Shown: in pieces, positions 61,291 through 64,000 of the stretch
Position numbering within the stretch: position 1 is the stretch's first letter
How the letters are laid out: every line of letters starts with the position of its first letter
Source: Roseimicrobium gellanilyticum
GTDB taxonomy: Bacteria > Verrucomicrobiota > Verrucomicrobiia > Verrucomicrobiales > Verrucomicrobiaceae
Length of the DNA stretch: 64,000 bases
Assembly (NCBI RefSeq): GCF_003315205.1
Contig: NZ_QNRR01000004.1
Span: forward strand, 496,001 to 560,000
Direction: 5' to 3'
Made by a program: the position numbers and the translations under genes
Notes under the pieces: generated by a model
The model's database searches: none
What the model saw: only the letters and a program-made list of their open reading frames with translations
What the model was told of the DNA's origin: nothing

Positions 61291-63681
61291 ATGACGGCAA
61301 AGGAAGCCCAGAACATCCTTGAACTCGAGGCTCCATTTACCGAAGTGGAGCTCAAATCCGCGCACAAAAACGCCCTGGTCACCTGGTTTCCAGCGCAGTT
61401 CATGAGTGACCGCGCCAAGCTTACGAAGGCTCTGGAGCAGACCTCACTCATTCACGAGGCGTACGATTTGCTTCTTACCCTGTGTGAAGCGGAGAAGGAG
61501 GCCACGCCCAATGTGTTTGTCGAGGAGGCCCTAAAGCAGGCGTACGGTCCCACGCCCGCCTCGCCAGTGCGCTCGGCGCCTGAGCCGGTGCGTGCGCCGC
61601 TGGTTGAGTCCCAGACTCCTGTAGGTCCGGAGCCGCTGCCTGGCGAAGAGAGCGGGCTTACCTTTGCCCGGAATTCAGCCACGGCCGTGCCTGCATCGTT
61701 GCGACTGGAGGAACAGGAGCCCGATGAGAGCGCTTCTGTGCCATCCCAGGAGCCACCGCTCATTCCTCCGGCTCCCGCGGCAAATCCGTTCCTCCATGAC
61801 ATTGTCCCACTGAAAGGGATCACGGAAGCGCCCAAGGTGGAGCTTCGTGGACGGGCGACGGCGCCAATGGAGTCGCCTGGCTCTTCTGGCTCGGGCTCGC
61901 CCTTGCAGCCCCGCACCGACTCCGCGATCACCAAGGTGCGCCCCCCCAAGGTCATCATTTCCCCACGGTTGCGTGGAGCGACCGTGCAGCCTTCCATGCC
62001 CGTTGCCACGGTGCCGGTACCGCTGCCGTCTCTTGTCGCGCCAGTCCCAACAAGCCCACCCGTTCCGCCGCCACCGGCGGCACCGGTGATTGTGCCTTTG
62101 ACGGCCCCGGAATCGGTTGAGCAACCGGTAAAGGCGGAAGCCTCCGTCCCGATTGCTGCGCCCATGTCTGATGTCGCCGCGGTTCCCGTGGCGCCAGAGA
62201 TCGAGCCTGTACTGCCCGCGCCCGTGGTGGAGCTGGAGGCAAAGGCTCCCACGGTTTCGCCCGCTCCAGTCCCGATTCTCGCAGAGCCTGCAGTAGTACC
62301 TGAACCGATCGCACCTGCGCCAGAGGTGGAGGCGAGAGCAACGGAGGCGCTACCTACGCCTGCGGTGCCGGAGATGGTTCCCGAGCCTGTCGTGCCGTCG
62401 AGTGGGTCAGAAACAGAAGTTCCTGAAGCACCCACTCACGCCGCACCTGAGGTGACGGCTGCGCCTCCTGCTTCCGCGCCCGAGCCGCCCGCACCGGCGA
62501 AAGCGGAGGCGACTGTGGTGCTCTCGGAATCGGCAGCACCAACCGCAGCGCCTGCATCCGCCCCAGACGCTGAAAAGGCGGAAGCACCTGAAGCCGCAGC
62601 GGAACCCAAAGCGCCAGAGTCGGCCACCCCCCGGTCTCCGGAACCCGTTTCCCTGCCTGTTGAGCAACAGGAGACATCGGTCGCCCTGCCTCCGACAGCG
62701 GTGGCGTCTCTTGGGATCGCTGCTCCGGAGTCTCCAGCCGGCAGCACGCCAGCGGTTGCTGTCGAGACTTCTGCGCAGCAAGGGCATCGCATCCCTGCCG
62801 CCATGGCAGAGGAGACTTCCGCTGCGGCCCGGGCCTCCCACCACGCGCCCGCCGCGCTGGTGGTGGCAGCATCCGCGGCTGCGGCAGCACATCCCGGGAA
62901 TCACGCTCAAGCCCCCATTGCGCGGCCACATCCTCCTGCACCAGCGAATGGAAAAGGCAAGACGGCTGCAGAAGTCGAGGCTGAGGAACACCCCGCTGGC
63001 GATCACGCTCTGGTACCAGCGTTGGGTGATCGTTATCACCCTGCCGAGAAAGAGGGCTCGCCGAACACGGATACCACACGGCATTTTCCCACACGTCCCG
63101 TGGCGCCCAGTTCGGGCTCGAAGGCCATGGATGTTGAGGAAGCCGCTGCTTCATCCGCGGCCAGCCGTGTTTCCGAGGCGGCGCATGTGCCTGCAGGAAC
63201 CGCTCAACTCACCATCTGGCAGAGAATCGGGCGCTTCTTGCTTGCGATCGCCTGCGTCGGCGGCGTGGGTTACGGCATCTACTGGGTGGCCAATTCAGAT
63301 CTTGGTCAGGACCCTTGGGGAAAGAAGCCTGGCTCTGGCGGCCCCATGGAACGTGTTCGCAAGATGGCGTTTGAAAGCCAGAAACACGCGGCAGAGCGCG
63401 GCAACGCGAACGCGCAATTCTCCATCGGCAAGGCGTACCAGAACGGAGATGGTGTGCAGGAAAACCACGAGGAAGCGCTGAAGTGGTTCCGCATGGCGGC
63501 GGACCAGGGCATGGTGGATGCACAGTACGCTGTGGGAGACGCGTACAAGAATGGCAGGGGGGTGCCCGCGGACAATGCAGAAGCTCTCCAGTGGTATCGC
63601 AAAGCGGAAGCCACGCGTGAGGAGCAGCGGGGGGCGAAGGAAAAGAAAGAAGAAAAGGAAGAGGATCTGCGACTGCAATAA
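61291..63681 (+). CDS. J-like/Sel1-repeat membrane protein with long Pro/Ala linker
   Basis: A 796-residue protein. Residues about 1-65 look like a degenerate J domain (AQNILELEAPFTEVELKSAH; LIHEAYDLLLTL) but lack HPD, reading WFPAQF instead. About 560 residues of Pro/Ala/Glu/Val-rich low complexity follow (PAPVVELEAKAPTVSPAPVP style), then one membrane helix (GRFLLAIACVGGVGYGIYWV near 645-664) and two Sel1-like repeats in the exterior tail (QFSIGKAYQNGDGVQENHEE; QYAVGDAYKNGRGVPADNAE). The architecture suggests a cytosolic client-binding domain linked through the membrane to an exterior protein-interaction domain. Function is unknown. Confidence 0.75.
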   Translation: MTAKEAQNILELEAPFTEVELKSAHKNALVTWFPAQFMSDRAKLTKALEQTSLIHEAYDLLLTLCEAEKEATPNVFVEEALKQAYGPTPASPVRSAPEPVRAPLVESQTPVGPEPLPGEESGLTFARNSATAVPASLRLEEQEPDESASVPSQEPPLIPPAPAANPFLHDIVPLKGITEAPKVELRGRATAPMESPGSSGSGSPLQPRTDSAITKVRPPKVIISPRLRGATVQPSMPVATVPVPLPSLVAPVPTSPPVPPPPAAPVIVPLTAPESVEQPVKAEASVPIAAPMSDVAAVPVAPEIEPVLPAPVVELEAKAPTVSPAPVPILAEPAVVPEPIAPAPEVEARATEALPTPAVPEMVPEPVVPSSGSETEVPEAPTHAAPEVTAAPPASAPEPPAPAKAEATVVLSESAAPTAAPASAPDAEKAEAPEAAAEPKAPESATPRSPEPVSLPVEQQETSVALPPTAVASLGIAAPESPAGSTPAVAVETSAQQGHRIPAAMAEETSAAARASHHAPAALVVAASAAAAAHPGNHAQAPIARPHPPAPANGKGKTAAEVEAEEHPAGDHALVPALGDRYHPAEKEGSPNTDTTRHFPTRPVAPSSGSKAMDVEEAAASSAASRVSEAAHVPAGTAQLTIWQRIGRFLLAIACVGGVGYGIYWVANSDLGQDPWGKKPGSGGPMERVRKMAFESQKHAAERGNANAQFSIGKAYQNGDGVQENHEEALKWFRMAADQGMVDAQYAVGDAYKNGRGVPADNAEALQWYRKAEATREEQRGAKEKKEEKEEDLRLQ

Positions 63682-63774
63682 GGGCGCGTTCGGCGGCTTT
63701 TGTGCAACATGCCAAGTCCCTCACGTCATCCGTGTCTGACTTGCCTATAACCCTGGGTTGGGCCTTTCTGCGAT

Positions 63775-64000
63775 ATGTCTGCCAGATCGAGAAAACTAAA
63801 AGCTCGCTGGGTGGTGCTCGCCGTGGTGGTTGCGTGCGTTGCCGGTCTGGCACCGTTCATCCGTGAGATCTATCTGGCAGCAGCCATCCAGAATGCCATA
63901 GCGCGCAATGTAGAAATCACGCTGAATGATACGAGCTATGAATCCGTGCCGAAGGTCCTCGATGAGGTCATCCAAAAGTCTGTTGAGTGGTACGGTGAAT
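63775..64000 (+). CDS. Membrane-anchored hypothetical protein, partial
   Basis: An open frame begins at ATG 63775 and runs off the right edge after 75 codons. It encodes a basic N-terminus, a membrane helix (WVVLAVVVACVAGLAPFI near residues 12-29) and the start of an exterior domain (IARNVEITLNDTSYESVPKV). No family is recognisable from this fragment. It lies 93 bp after the J-like/Sel1 gene in the same orientation. Confidence 0.6.
   Translation, partial: MSARSRKLKARWVVLAVVVACVAGLAPFIREIYLAAAIQNAIARNVEITLNDTSYESVPKVLDEVIQKSVEWYGE

Overview
The window is GC-rich and almost fully coding. It probably comes from a member of the Verrucomicrobiota. This is inferred from a giant autotransporter-type repeat protein ending in a PEP-CTERM signal, abundant large inverted-repeat elements between housekeeping genes, and many starts with weak Shine-Dalgarno sequences. 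No rRNA, tRNA, CRISPR array, transposase or phage gene was recognised.

Region 1 (1-8405, all minus strand) is a MoxR-type chaperone cluster. Two large paralogous HEAT-repeat/DUF4132-like proteins are followed by a MoxR AAA+ ATPase and a DUF5682-type protein cut by the left edge. The gene content matches the Escherichia coli yehI/yehL/yehM neighbourhood, and a VWA partner is expected beyond position 1.

Region 2 (8612-27010) is a two-armed tellurium-resistance-type (Ter) stress island. The plus arm encodes a cupin, TerB, TerA, two TerD-family proteins, and then a translationally coupled biosynthetic set: ATP-grasp, PRTase-TRSP, HAD phosphatase, StiP/Pelota protein and an HpcH/HpaI-like C-C lyase. 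This set resembles the predicted nucleoside-like metabolite pathway of Ter systems. The minus arm encodes TerC, two more TerD proteins, a small unknown protein, two TerY VWA proteins, a PP2C phosphatase fused to a degenerate kinase lobe and an Ig-like domain, a Ser/Thr kinase with a zinc ribbon, a TerY VWA protein with a zinc-binding tail, and an AIM24 protein. The arms converge and their last genes overlap by 60 bp. The likely logic is a calcium/metal-sensing membrane-associated TerC/TerD complex, a phosphorylation switch (TerY-kinase-PP2C), and a small-molecule output.

Region 3 (27492-34828) holds the giant PEP-CTERM/autotransporter-repeat protein, whose signal peptide is separated from its passenger by an apparent one-base frameshift, and a divergent exported PQQ-propeller protein with EF-hands.

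Region 4 (35156-50941) is mostly housekeeping: GFA, VOC, an unusual ADP-ribosylglycohydrolase homologue, panB, folK, dapB, dapA, dapF, trpA, cardiolipin synthase, an SRPBCC protein and lnt. Its gaps carry at least six kinds of inverted-repeat element (REP/MITE-like), including three copies of one family.

Region 5 (51238-64000) has a KaiC-like double ATPase coupled to a hybrid histidine kinase, a SASA-type esterase, and a run of poorly known proteins: a ChaN/TraB-like coiled-coil protein, a lipoprotein with a possible His/Cys protease pair, a degenerate J-domain/Sel1 membrane protein, and a membrane protein cut by the right edge.
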